39,120 nt of DNA from a virus: positions 1-39,120 of IMG/VR virus record IMGVR_UViG_3300024520_000201, one strand, 5' to 3'. This document shows, piece by piece, positions 7,476 through 14,744 of this stretch. The position numbers and the translations under genes were made by a program. Each line of letters opens with the position of its first letter. Within the stretch, counting starts at the first letter, position 1. The notes beneath the pieces are model-generated. The model did not search any database. It was not told where the DNA came from and saw only the letters and a program-made list of their open reading frames with translations.

Positions 7476-7916
7476 ATGATGAGTCTAAGCAACGGTCAGC
7501 TGTTTGCAATAGCTGAATGCGTTTCCAAAGATAGCAGTATGAGTGTGCCTGACTTTATCAAGTCAGGGCAGGGTGTAACCCTCAAGCGTCTTCAGAGGTA
7601 CTTGAATACGTTTGAACCAGCTTTTCTACTGGGGTCAGTTGAGAAGCATGGTGGTGATGACAATGAGTTGTTTCAAGAGTTGCAGCAGTACATGGTCAAT
7701 GCTGGTGTTGATGTACCTGATGAAGATGACAGGTCAGCTGCCATGAAGAACAGTGAAGCAGAGCACAAGCTACATGATGTTGTGTCTAAGCTTCCCAAGA
7801 AGAAGGCAGCCAAGAAGAAGGCAGCCAAGAAGAAAGGAGCAACGCGACGGGTTTTCAAGAAAGGTGAAGGCAAACGCCCTGACCTGCATTCTAGAAGTTG
7901 GCCAGAACCTTGGTGA
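7476..7916 (+). CDS. Protein with H1-like Lys/Ala tail
   Basis: 146 residues. ATG 7476 is preceded by AGAAAGGAGAG; ATG 7479 is equally possible. The first ~105 residues are helical and acidic (QLFAIAECVSKDSS, LQRYLNTFEPAFLLGS, DVPDEDD). From about residue 107 comes a Lys/Ala repeat tail (PKKKAAKKKAAKKKGATRR) like a bacterial H1-type histone, then a short basic end. It most likely binds DNA through the tail. The same tail type is found in the small terminase, the SSB-like protein and the protein at 13311. Confidence 0.72.
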   Translation: MMSLSNGQLFAIAECVSKDSSMSVPDFIKSGQGVTLKRLQRYLNTFEPAFLLGSVEKHGGDDNELFQELQQYMVNAGVDVPDEDDRSAAMKNSEAEHKLHDVVSKLPKKKAAKKKAAKKKGATRRVFKKGEGKRPDLHSRSWPEPW

Positions 7917-7946
7917 TAATAGAAAGAAGAAAGGAGAAACAAAACT

Positions 7947-8372
7947 GTGTTTAGCCATATGTCCAAAAAGATGTTTGAAGAACTGATGCTACGTGACCCT
8001 GACAACTATGGGACACCTGAGCCTGCACAAGGTGTACACTGTGAAGGGTTGTACGACAAACCAGGACCGATGACCGAGCTGCTTGGCTTGACCCTTCAAT
8101 GCTTGAAGAGTGATGAGACCAAAGGTGTGCTTGACAAGGTACCTACAGATGTGTGGATGAGGGCTACACAGATGTGTATAGCTGAGATGCTGTATTGGTG
8201 CTACCATTGGCACAAGCTGAAGGAAGCAGTTGACAGTGACTTGATTGAGGCTAGTAGGCTTTGCCCACGTTGCACGTACTCGCACCCCAGCTTGAAGGAA
8301 GACAGAGAATGCCTTGAGCGCTGTGAAGGTGTGGAAGACGAGGTCAGGGAAGAAGCGCTCAGAGGTACGTGA
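7947..8372 (+). CDS. Hypothetical protein with Cys pair
   Basis: 141 residues from GTG 7947, with AAAGGAG about 10 bases upstream (7930-7936); ATG 7959 is an alternative. It is helical, with MTELLGLTLQCLKSDET and AEMLYWCYHWHKLKEAV, then a CPRC pair (about residue 108) and two more Cys (REC, ERC) within 20 residues: a possible zinc site. The C-terminus is strongly acidic. Its overall shape resembles small phage proteins of unknown function. Confidence 0.65.
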   Translation: MFSHMSKKMFEELMLRDPDNYGTPEPAQGVHCEGLYDKPGPMTELLGLTLQCLKSDETKGVLDKVPTDVWMRATQMCIAEMLYWCYHWHKLKEAVDSDLIEASRLCPRCTYSHPSLKEDRECLERCEGVEDEVREEALRGT

Positions 8373-8386
8373 AAGGAGAAAGTGTC

Positions 8387-8725
8387 ATGACTGGTGTTGG
8401 ACGTGTGTATGTGCCTGTGATGCCTAGTCGGGTGAACTGTGCGCCTGCACTGGTCTTTGGGAAGGTGGTAGGACCCTTTGTCAGTCAGGGTGACGTGCAG
8501 CACCTGGGTGTGCTGCCTGCTCGCCCTGTGCTGGCAAAGCTGCGTCATGGTCTTGCCGACTTCACTGAAAACGATTGGCTGCTATTGCTGGGTGACCCTG
8601 TGCTGATAGCAGCAGCAACACTTTACGCGGTAGAGCACTTGCCGCACAACATAGCCTTGAAGGTTCTGAAGTGGGACCGACAAGAGAAAGTGTATTTGGA
8701 GGTACAGCTAGATGAGTTCCCCTAA
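8387..8725 (+). CDS. Hypothetical protein
   Basis: 112 residues from ATG 8387, with AAAGGAG (8373-8379) at normal spacing; the upstream GTG 8369 would place the ribosome site inside the gene. The protein starts with beta-like segments (GRVYVPVMPSRVNCAPALVF) and then a helical part (WLLLLGDPVLIAAATLYAVE) that is hydrophobic but probably not membrane-spanning, because it is followed by charged amphipathic sequence. Its end overlaps the next gene by 14 bases. No family recognised. Confidence 0.62.
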   Translation: MTGVGRVYVPVMPSRVNCAPALVFGKVVGPFVSQGDVQHLGVLPARPVLAKLRHGLADFTENDWLLLLGDPVLIAAATLYAVEHLPHNIALKVLKWDRQEKVYLEVQLDEFP

Positions 8726-9236
8726 GAAGGAAGAAGTACCAGGACTGAAAGAGCTGTCAGCTTTTGCTGCTGAGATGGATGAGCTTGAAGAGTCCATAGC
8801 AGTGACGGAAGCCAAGCTCAAAGAGCAACAAGCCAACCTGCTGAAGTTGATGACTGAGACCATACCTGAATTCATGGATGAAATTGAAATCGGGAAGGTG
8901 CAGCTCAAAGATGGTAGGTGGTGTGCTGTCTCACCCCTGTGTAGGGGACACATCAATGAAGACAACAAGGCCAAGGCTTTTGCTTGGCTACGGAAGCACA
9001 AGGAAGCTGACATCATCAAGACAACCCTAGCTGTTGACATGGGAAAGGACGTCACACTGGGTGCTACCAAGAAACAAGTCAAAGCCCTTCAGAAGCTTGG
9101 CTATACCTGCACTGCCAAGCAGGGTGTGCATGGTTCCACACTCAACAGGTGGGTCAGGGAGCGTATTGAAGGGGGACTGAAGATTGATAAGGACCTTTTT
9201 GGTGTATGGGAAGGACAGAAAGCAACCATCAAATAG
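8712..9236 (+). CDS. Coiled-coil protein of the replication module
   Basis: 174 residues. ATG 8712 has GGAGG about 9 bases upstream and overlaps the previous gene. Residues ~12-50 form a strong coiled coil (FAAEMDELEESIAVTEAKLK). The rest is a compact alpha/beta region with KVQLKDGRWCAVSPL, AFAWLRKHKEADIIKT and LNRWVRERIEGG. I have an impression of similar ~170-residue proteins beside ssDNA-binding genes in other phages, but cannot name a family. Its place just before the SSB-like gene suggests a DNA replication or recombination accessory. Confidence 0.68.
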   Translation: MSSPKKEEVPGLKELSAFAAEMDELEESIAVTEAKLKEQQANLLKLMTETIPEFMDEIEIGKVQLKDGRWCAVSPLCRGHINEDNKAKAFAWLRKHKEADIIKTTLAVDMGKDVTLGATKKQVKALQKLGYTCTAKQGVHGSTLNRWVRERIEGGLKIDKDLFGVWEGQKATIK

Positions 9237-9287
9237 AGGTCACCTACCACCTCAACACAACAAAGAGTAGGAAAGGAGTAACACAGC

Positions 9288-10226
9288 ATGGCAGCACGTA
9301 AGAAGAAGGCAGCAAGCAAGAAGAAGGCAGCGTCAAGGCGACGCCCTTCAACACAGCAAGAAGAGATGGCAGTAGCTACACAGCAAAGTGACATGGTGGT
9401 TGCTGAAGATATCGACGCAGCAATGCTTGAAGACATTGGGTCAGGGCATGAAGAGGTCAGCGGGGAAGACCTTGCAACACCCTTCCTGAACATCTTGCAG
9501 GCACAGTCACCCCAGTGCATGAAGGGCAGTGATGAGTACATTGACGGAGCTGAGCAGGGCTGCTTCATGGATAGCGTCAGCGAGCATGTGTATGATGGTG
9601 AAGAGGGTATCTTGGTTGTGCCCTGTCACTTCCAATCAAGGTGGATTGAATGGATTGGGCGCAAGCATGGTGGTGGTTTCGTCAGACAGTTTGACGTTGG
9701 CGAGCGTCCGTCAGGTACCAGACGTGGTGACATCTCTCTGTGTATTGATGATGAAGGGCAGATCTGGCATGGTGACCCAAAGGAAACACCAAGGCAGTAT
9801 GTCAGGACGCACCTTCAGTACCTGCTGCTTGTCAACTCTGACACACAGCTGATACGCCCTGTGATCTTCAGCGTGAAGAGCACTGGACTGACACCATCAT
9901 CCAAGTGGAATAGCAGTCTGCGTCAGATGGTGGTACCTGGTAAGGGTACACTTCCCCGTTTCAATAGCCTGTGGATGCTGTACAGCAAGTATCGCGACAA
10001 TGACCAAGGGTCCTGGTACAGCTTCCAAGTAGAGGTGGAGCGGCCACTACAACCCAGCACACAGCAGTGGGACGCTCAGGTGTATGCTGCTGCTCGTGAG
10101 TTCAAAGCAGCCGTTGTTGAGTCACGTGTGCAAGCCAACTTTGACCAGTCACGTGCTACGGAAGCTGCTGACACTGGTCAGGGTCAGGATAGCCAAGGGG
10201 GGCTGGACGAGGAAACACCCTTCTAG
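9288..10226 (+). CDS. Putative ssDNA-binding protein with acidic tail
   Basis: 312 residues, ATG 9288 after AAAGGAG. The N-terminus is a Lys/Arg/Ala tail (AARKKKAASKKKAASRRR, residues 2-19). A beta-rich central domain follows, with FLNILQAQSP, EEGILVVPCHFQSRWIEWIG, PVIFSVKSTGLTPSSKWNS and WYSFQVEVERPLQP. The end is acidic and disordered, finishing DEETPF. A C-terminal acidic tail closing in Pro-Phe is the hallmark of SSB proteins, where it recruits polymerase, primase and nucleases. Together with its place before the primase, an SSB function is the best inference. The central fold is not one I can align to classic OB SSBs. Confidence 0.62.
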   Translation: MAARKKKAASKKKAASRRRPSTQQEEMAVATQQSDMVVAEDIDAAMLEDIGSGHEEVSGEDLATPFLNILQAQSPQCMKGSDEYIDGAEQGCFMDSVSEHVYDGEEGILVVPCHFQSRWIEWIGRKHGGGFVRQFDVGERPSGTRRGDISLCIDDEGQIWHGDPKETPRQYVRTHLQYLLLVNSDTQLIRPVIFSVKSTGLTPSSKWNSSLRQMVVPGKGTLPRFNSLWMLYSKYRDNDQGSWYSFQVEVERPLQPSTQQWDAQVYAAAREFKAAVVESRVQANFDQSRATEAADTGQGQDSQGGLDEETPF

Positions 10227-10246
10227 GGTTCACATCACTGTGTAAG

Positions 10247-10299
10247 GAAGCAGGGCAGGGGTTTTATTACTGGGGGGTATGGGGTCCCTGCCCTGCTTC
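10247..10299 (+). promoter_or_regulatory. 14-bp hairpin with G-tract loop before the primase
   Basis: Arms GAAGCAGGGCAGGG (10247-10260) and CCCTGCCCTGCTTC (10286-10299) are perfect complements around a 25-nt loop that itself holds runs of six and four G. There is no T-run after it, so it is not a classic terminator. It lies between the SSB-like gene and the primase start and would hide an upstream ATG at 10279. Another six-G run (10305-10310) follows just before the GTG start. Translational control or partial attenuation is plausible, not shown. Confidence 0.75.
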
Positions 10300-10314
10300 A
10301 CCTTGGGGGGCGTA

Positions 10315-11838
10315 GTGAGCAGGAAGAAGGCAGACACAGCAGAGCATATGTGTGAGCTATTCGCTGGTTACATGGAAGCGTATGGTATATATGAAATAGA
10401 TGAGAGCACCAGGCGCAGCTCTGATGGTAAGGTCAAGGGTCAGGCGCGTACAGTACGTGACACAGTCACAGAGCTTCTATGGAAGCAGCACCTAGCAGGT
10501 GAGCTACCTATAGGCATCATCACCATCAATGAAGAAGACCAATGCCATTGGGGTTGTATAGATGTCGATGACTATTCAGTTGACCACAAGAAACTGTGTC
10601 AACTCATTAAAGCGTTAAAACTTCCTTTGACGGTTTGCAGGACCAAGAGTGGTGGCGCACACTGCTATGTGTTCTTCAAAGAACCTGTACCAGCATGGTT
10701 GGTGCAACAGAAGCTGACCAATTGGTCAGCAGTGCTTGGTCATGGGGGTAGTGAGATATTCCCCAAGCAGACAACCGTTGACCTTGAAGCTGATGACCTG
10801 GGTAGCTGGGTGAACATGCCCTACTACGACGCTGACAATACAATGCGTTATGCCTATGACTCTCAAGGCAACGCAATGGATGCTGAGCTATTCTTGAAAA
10901 AGGCTATACGTCTTGACCATGCAACCTTTGAGCACACTGAGCCAAAGAAGCTAGCCAAGGCACCCGCAAAGGATGATGACTTTCACGACGGTCCAGTGTG
11001 CTTTGAGATCATAACTACACAAGGGAAGGTATCTAGCGGCAAACGCAACAATGCTCTTGTATCCATAGCTGTGTACTGCAAGAAGAAGTGGCCAGACGAT
11101 TGGGCACAACACGTACACAGAATGAATACAGAGTATCTGCAACCACCTCTGCCTGCTGGTGAGGTTGGTGACATCATCAAGCATTGCAGCAGAAAAGACT
11201 ACTTTTATCTGTGTAAGCAAGAGCCGTTGCTGTCCCACTGCAACGGCTCACTGTGCAGGACTAGACCCTATGGGGTGGGTGATGGGGAAGACAAAACCAG
11301 CGTTGTCATCAGTGAGCTACGCAAACTTGATACAGACCCACCCATCTGGTATATGGACATCACTGATACAGGCACTGTATCCCTGACAACTGACCAGCTT
11401 GCTAGTGCAGCACTTTTCAAGAAAGCCTGCATGGAGCAATTGACAATATTTCCTGTAGTCAATGCCAAGCAATGGCAGACCCTGCTGGTTGATGTAATGG
11501 ACAGGGTTGTCTTGGTTGAGATCTCAGAAGAAGAGAAAGAGCACTCTGGTGTAGTGGGTGAGTTCTATCAGCACCTGGTTGACTTCTTCCAACGCGCTCA
11601 TGGTGAAGATGAAGAAGAGCTGTTACTCAGAAAAGTGTGGAAGCACAAGGGTCGCTTGATATTCCGTCTGCAAGACTTAATGGAACACCTAGCAACCAGA
11701 CGATTCAGCAAGTACACCAGACCAATGATATGTCAAGAGCTGAAGAGGTTTGGTGCCAAGATGGAAACACCTAAGCGTGTCAAGGGTGTAGTCACTCGCA
11801 CTTGGTCTATCCAAGACAATTGGGAGCAAACAGAATGA
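10315..11838 (+). CDS. Archaeo-eukaryotic-type primase (AEP)
   Basis: 507 residues from GTG 10315, just after a six-G run; ATG 10279 would start inside a hairpin and adds an odd leader. It makes RNA or DNA primers for the phage polymerase. Residues ~76-90 hold the metal-binding DVD pair (CIDVDDY), and ~112-120 the SGGAHCYVF histidine motif, with GSEIFPKQ shortly after: the AEP signature. Residues ~240-330 look like a PriCT-type C-terminal domain (KRNNALVSIAVYCKKKW, PPLPAGEV) followed by YFYLC ... HCNGSLC, a likely zinc site. A helical C-terminal part of ~170 residues follows. No helicase motif is fused; the helicase is the next gene (ATGA overlap). Confidence 0.85.
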   Translation: MSRKKADTAEHMCELFAGYMEAYGIYEIDESTRRSSDGKVKGQARTVRDTVTELLWKQHLAGELPIGIITINEEDQCHWGCIDVDDYSVDHKKLCQLIKALKLPLTVCRTKSGGAHCYVFFKEPVPAWLVQQKLTNWSAVLGHGGSEIFPKQTTVDLEADDLGSWVNMPYYDADNTMRYAYDSQGNAMDAELFLKKAIRLDHATFEHTEPKKLAKAPAKDDDFHDGPVCFEIITTQGKVSSGKRNNALVSIAVYCKKKWPDDWAQHVHRMNTEYLQPPLPAGEVGDIIKHCSRKDYFYLCKQEPLLSHCNGSLCRTRPYGVGDGEDKTSVVISELRKLDTDPPIWYMDITDTGTVSLTTDQLASAALFKKACMEQLTIFPVVNAKQWQTLLVDVMDRVVLVEISEEEKEHSGVVGEFYQHLVDFFQRAHGEDEEELLLRKVWKHKGRLIFRLQDLMEHLATRRFSKYTRPMICQELKRFGAKMETPKRVKGVVTRTWSIQDNWEQTE

Positions 11839-13262
11839 CCACCCAGGTGCACACCATCTATGGCCCACCTGGTACAGGCAAGACGCAACGCCTACTCACT
11901 CTTGTGCAGGATGAAACAACCAACAACACCAGCGGTCAGCACGTTGGCTACTTTGCCTTCACCAAGGCAGCAAGCAGAGAAGCCAAGGCACGCACCCACC
12001 TGACGCAAGCACCCTACTTCAGAACACTACACAGTTTATGCTTTGAAATGCTCGGCATGAATCGCAAGAGGGTACTTGGCAGCAGAGCACAGTACCAATT
12101 CCTTGAATCCTACGGTATACCCCTAAACATGACAGGTGAAAATACCGTAGGCACTGCCCGCACTCTCATGTACCACTATGACCAGTCACGTATACGTGGT
12201 CTGTCCATTGATGACTACTTCAACAGGACCAACCCACGTGACATAGAGTCGTGTGAGGTAGCTGTATTTGCTCGCATCTATAACAAATTTAAGTTGCAGC
12301 TAGGGTTGGTTGACTTCACTGACTTGCTACTCAACTATGTGAAGGACGCCAAGCGCTACTCAACCCCTGATCTTGACGTCATCTTTGTTGACGAAGCACA
12401 AGACCTATCACGCTTACAGTGGCAAGTGTTGGATAAGGTGCTGCACTTTGGTAGGGTGAAGCGTGCATACATAGCTGGTGATGATGACCAAGCTATCTAT
12501 GCGTGGGCAGGTGCAGACGCTGACAGCTTCACATCTCTCCCCGGGACAAGTGAGCTGTTGCAGCAGTCGCACAGGGTCCCAAAGGCAATGCACGCTGTAG
12601 CCAATCGCATCATACGTCAGGTGAAGCTACGCAAGCAGAAGCTGTGGCTACCTGTTGACAAGGAAGGTGCTGTCAAGATTGTGTCAAGCATTGAAGACAT
12701 TGACTTCAGCAAGGGTGAGTGGTTGGTACTGGCTAGGGAAAATAAAACACTTTGGTCAGCTCACCTGCACCTTGAGCGTGAAGGCATCCTGTACCGCAAC
12801 GACACCACACCAGTGCTGCCCCTTGGCACGCTTGAGGCTATTGAGGCATGGAAGCGTATACAGCAAGGACACCCCATCAGGGGTGACAGGCGACAGGTGC
12901 AGCTGTTGCAGACCAGGAAAATGCAGAAGGACCTGGTGAGCGCTCCCACCATGCCTGATTGGCCTACTGCCTTTGACAGGTTGACAGAAGCCAACGTAAC
13001 ATACCTACGTGTTGCAATACGTAAGGGGGAAGACACAGCGTACCCACGTGTGAGGCTGAGCAGCATACATGCAAGCAAGGGTGCTCAATGTGACAATGTT
13101 GTTGTGTATGAGCGGTTGGGGTATGGGTCAGCAATACATGAGATGTACACAGATGTGTCAGATACCCTTCATCGACTGTTCTACGTAGCAGTCACAAGAG
13201 CGGTCAAGAATTTATACATAGTGGATGCTCATGGCGAGCAGTTTCACTACCCAATAGTGTGA
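11835..13262 (+). CDS. SF1 (UvrD/Rep/Dda-type) DNA helicase
   Basis: 475 residues from ATG 11835, overlapping the primase stop. Motifs are complete and in order: I GPPGTGKT (10-17), Ia (FAFTKAASREA), II VIFVDEAQD (182-190), III AGDDDQAIYAWAGAD (214-228), IV SHRVPKAMH, V SSIHASKGA, VI FYVAVTRA near the end. It is a compact SF1A translocase, shorter than UvrD, close in size to T4 Dda. In this genome it is the best candidate for replicative or fork helicase, as no DnaB-like gene is present. A helper role alongside a host helicase is also possible. Confidence 0.92.
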   Translation: MTTQVHTIYGPPGTGKTQRLLTLVQDETTNNTSGQHVGYFAFTKAASREAKARTHLTQAPYFRTLHSLCFEMLGMNRKRVLGSRAQYQFLESYGIPLNMTGENTVGTARTLMYHYDQSRIRGLSIDDYFNRTNPRDIESCEVAVFARIYNKFKLQLGLVDFTDLLLNYVKDAKRYSTPDLDVIFVDEAQDLSRLQWQVLDKVLHFGRVKRAYIAGDDDQAIYAWAGADADSFTSLPGTSELLQQSHRVPKAMHAVANRIIRQVKLRKQKLWLPVDKEGAVKIVSSIEDIDFSKGEWLVLARENKTLWSAHLHLEREGILYRNDTTPVLPLGTLEAIEAWKRIQQGHPIRGDRRQVQLLQTRKMQKDLVSAPTMPDWPTAFDRLTEANVTYLRVAIRKGEDTAYPRVRLSSIHASKGAQCDNVVVYERLGYGSAIHEMYTDVSDTLHRLFYVAVTRAVKNLYIVDAHGEQFHYPIV

Positions 13263-13265
13263 CCA

Positions 13266-13298
13266 ATTGGGCAGGGTCACACTAATTCAAAGCCCAAT
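13266..13298 (+). other. Short intergenic inverted repeat
   Basis: ATTGGGC (13266-13272) and GCCCAAT (13292-13298) can pair around a 19-nt loop just after the helicase stop and before the H1-like gene. There is no T-run. A similar ATTGGG ... CCCAAT pair follows the last early gene at about 21395-21416. It may be a weak mRNA-end or processing hairpin; chance is not excluded. Confidence 0.35.
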
Positions 13299-13310
13299 GA
13301 GGTGTACCAA

Positions 13311-13814
13311 ATGAGTGAAGAGTCAACCTCTGCAACTGAGCAGACTGCTGAGCAGACTGCCAACGCTGCCAAGCAGAAGGCAGCAGCTGACACCAAGAAG
13401 AAGGCACCTGCCAAGAAGAAGGCACCTGCCAAGAAGGCAGCAGCTGACACACAAAAGACGTCAGCAAAGGCAGCCAAGAAGAAGGCACCTGCCAAGAAGA
13501 AGGCACCTGCCAAGAAGAAGGCACCTGCCAAGAAGAAGGCACCTGCCAAGAAGAAGGCACCTGCCAAGACCACCAGACGCGCTACTGGTCTGCATGGGTT
13601 GGATTGGGACCGTACCTTCATCACTGAGGTGGGTGAGAACACCAAGCGCAAAGGCTCAAAGGCACACGAGCTGCACGCACTATACAAGAAAGGGCGTAGC
13701 ATTGACCAGCTGCTTGAAGGTGGTTTCTCTCCTGGTGACATCATCGCTGACCTTGCTTCTGGTATGATTGAGATCAAACGTGTGTATCCTGGTGATGCAC
13801 CAAACAAAGCCTAG
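13311..13814 (+). CDS. H1-histone-like Lys/Ala/Pro protein
   Basis: 167 residues from ATG 13311, with TGAGGT about 7 bases upstream. The first ~90 residues are low complexity: Ala/Lys/Thr, then KKKAPA repeated seven times (two, then five tandem). This matches the C-terminal tails of histone H1 and bacterial HctB/AlgP-type proteins. The last ~75 residues are a separate small globular domain (GLHGLDWDRTFITEVGEN, AHELHALYKKGRSIDQLLEG, FSPGDIIADLASG). It probably binds and compacts DNA, or sits on replicating DNA, since it lies between helicase and polymerase genes. The gene ends at a hairpin terminator. Confidence 0.8.
   Translation: MSEESTSATEQTAEQTANAAKQKAAADTKKKAPAKKKAPAKKAAADTQKTSAKAAKKKAPAKKKAPAKKKAPAKKKAPAKKKAPAKTTRRATGLHGLDWDRTFITEVGENTKRKGSKAHELHALYKKGRSIDQLLEGGFSPGDIIADLASGMIEIKRVYPGDAPNKA
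13395..13565 (+). repeat. 18-bp coding minisatellite (KKKAPA)
   Basis: An 18-bp unit, AAGAAGAAGGCACCTGCC, encodes KKKAPA. It occurs twice in tandem at 13395-13430 and five times at 13476-13565, nearly identical at DNA level including third codon positions. The near-perfect identity points to recent expansion by slippage or recombination, so copy number is likely to differ between related phages. Confidence 0.9.
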
Positions 13815-13820
13815 AAGCTG

Positions 13821-13861
13821 AGAGCCGTACACCCTTGTATGTTAGGGGTGTACGGCTCTTT
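13821..13861 (+). terminator. Hairpin terminator after the H1-like gene
   Basis: AGAGCCGTACACCC (13821-13834) pairs with GGGTGTACGGCTCT (13846-13859), a 14-bp perfect stem with an 11-nt loop, followed by only three T residues. The short T-run suggests partial termination, which would lower expression of the polymerase block relative to the upstream genes. The next gene starts 13 bases past the stem. Confidence 0.75.
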
Positions 13862-13873
13862 GGGGGTCAACCT

Positions 13874-14197
13874 ATGTCCGTACTCTTTCATACGCTTTTT
13901 GGTGTGTGCTTTGCCTTGTGGGCAACCAAGTACATGCGCAACAGAAGCAAGCTCATTGGTCAGCTGCAAGCGTCAACTGAGCTGATACAGAAGACAAGTG
14001 CAGCACTGACAATGAAAACAGCGTCAATGCTGAAGTGCGTTGAAGCTGTTGACGTGCTGACCAAGACCAATGACGTACTCTTCAAAGTGTTAGCAGATAA
14101 CCCAGCAATGTTGCTTACAGCTGAAGAGCGTGTACAGCAAGCATTGGAAGAAAGGAGCAACCAAGGTGAGCAGGCACAACCTATTCAAGAAGCTTGA
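13874..14197 (+). CDS. Membrane-anchored coiled-coil protein
   Basis: 107 residues from ATG 13874, with a GGGGGT site 8 bases upstream; the longer frame from 13835 would include the terminator stem. One N-terminal hydrophobic helix (residues ~2-18, VLFHTLFGVCFALWATKY) is followed by basic residues, then a long helix rich in Thr/Ala/Leu (LIGQLQASTELIQKTSAALT) likely to form a coiled coil. It might tether replication to the membrane (inference only). The C-terminus overlaps the next gene by 32 bases. Confidence 0.65.
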   Translation: MSVLFHTLFGVCFALWATKYMRNRSKLIGQLQASTELIQKTSAALTMKTASMLKCVEAVDVLTKTNDVLFKVLADNPAMLLTAEERVQQALEERSNQGEQAQPIQEA

Positions 14198-14744
14198 CGC
14201 TGTCTTCATTGGTGGTGATGTACAACGCTGGCACAACAGGCGATACATGCAGGCACAGTCCGTAGCTCATCACAGCTGGCGCGTTGCTCAGATTGCAACG
14301 TACCTATACGACAGCAGCGTGCTTGATATACCATCAAATGTGTTGCTTGCTGCGCTTGACCATGACGTTGCAGAAGCTTGGACAGGTGACATCTCAGCAC
14401 CTGTCAAGAGTGCTGCCCCTAACATACGTGACCATGTTGAGCTACTGGCAACTGACTGGTTGCTGAGCAAGGGTCTGAGGGAAGACTACGCACTGACTGA
14501 CACAGAGAAGCTGTTCATACACTTGTGTGACAAGTTGGAAGCAATGCACTACTGCTGTGACATGCTCGCGCAAGGTAACCCCGGAGGTACCGTACCCTTC
14601 TGGGTTGTGAACAGCGTTGTTGAAGGCATTCTGCTCAGTGACCATGCACAAGGTGCTGAGTGGTTGGATAGAGCACAGGGCTTGGTGCAAGACCTTCAAT
14701 ACCACTGGTCACACTTTCTTCATGGTGAGTCACCACTGTCATGA
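14166..14744 (+). CDS. HD-domain phosphohydrolase (5'-deoxynucleotidase-like)
   Basis: 192 residues from GTG 14166, with AAAGGAG at 14152-14158. HHSWRVAQIA (35-44), LDHDVAEAWTGDI (64-76) and a later FIHLCDKLEA give the HD metal-binding pattern of the YfbR family, which removes phosphate from deoxynucleoside monophosphates. In a phage it would tune nucleotide pools during replication. It is next to the DNA polymerase (ATGA overlap). Substrate is not determinable here; other HD hydrolases cannot be fully excluded. Confidence 0.82.
   Translation: MSRHNLFKKLDAVFIGGDVQRWHNRRYMQAQSVAHHSWRVAQIATYLYDSSVLDIPSNVLLAALDHDVAEAWTGDISAPVKSAAPNIRDHVELLATDWLLSKGLREDYALTDTEKLFIHLCDKLEAMHYCCDMLAQGNPGGTVPFWVVNSVVEGILLSDHAQGAEWLDRAQGLVQDLQYHWSHFLHGESPLS

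Noticed and set aside
11221-11249. 10-bp inverted repeat in the primase zinc region
   Set aside because: A 10-bp stem with a 9-nt loop is near chance level for 39 kb and lies in conserved codons, so it was not called as a regulatory site.
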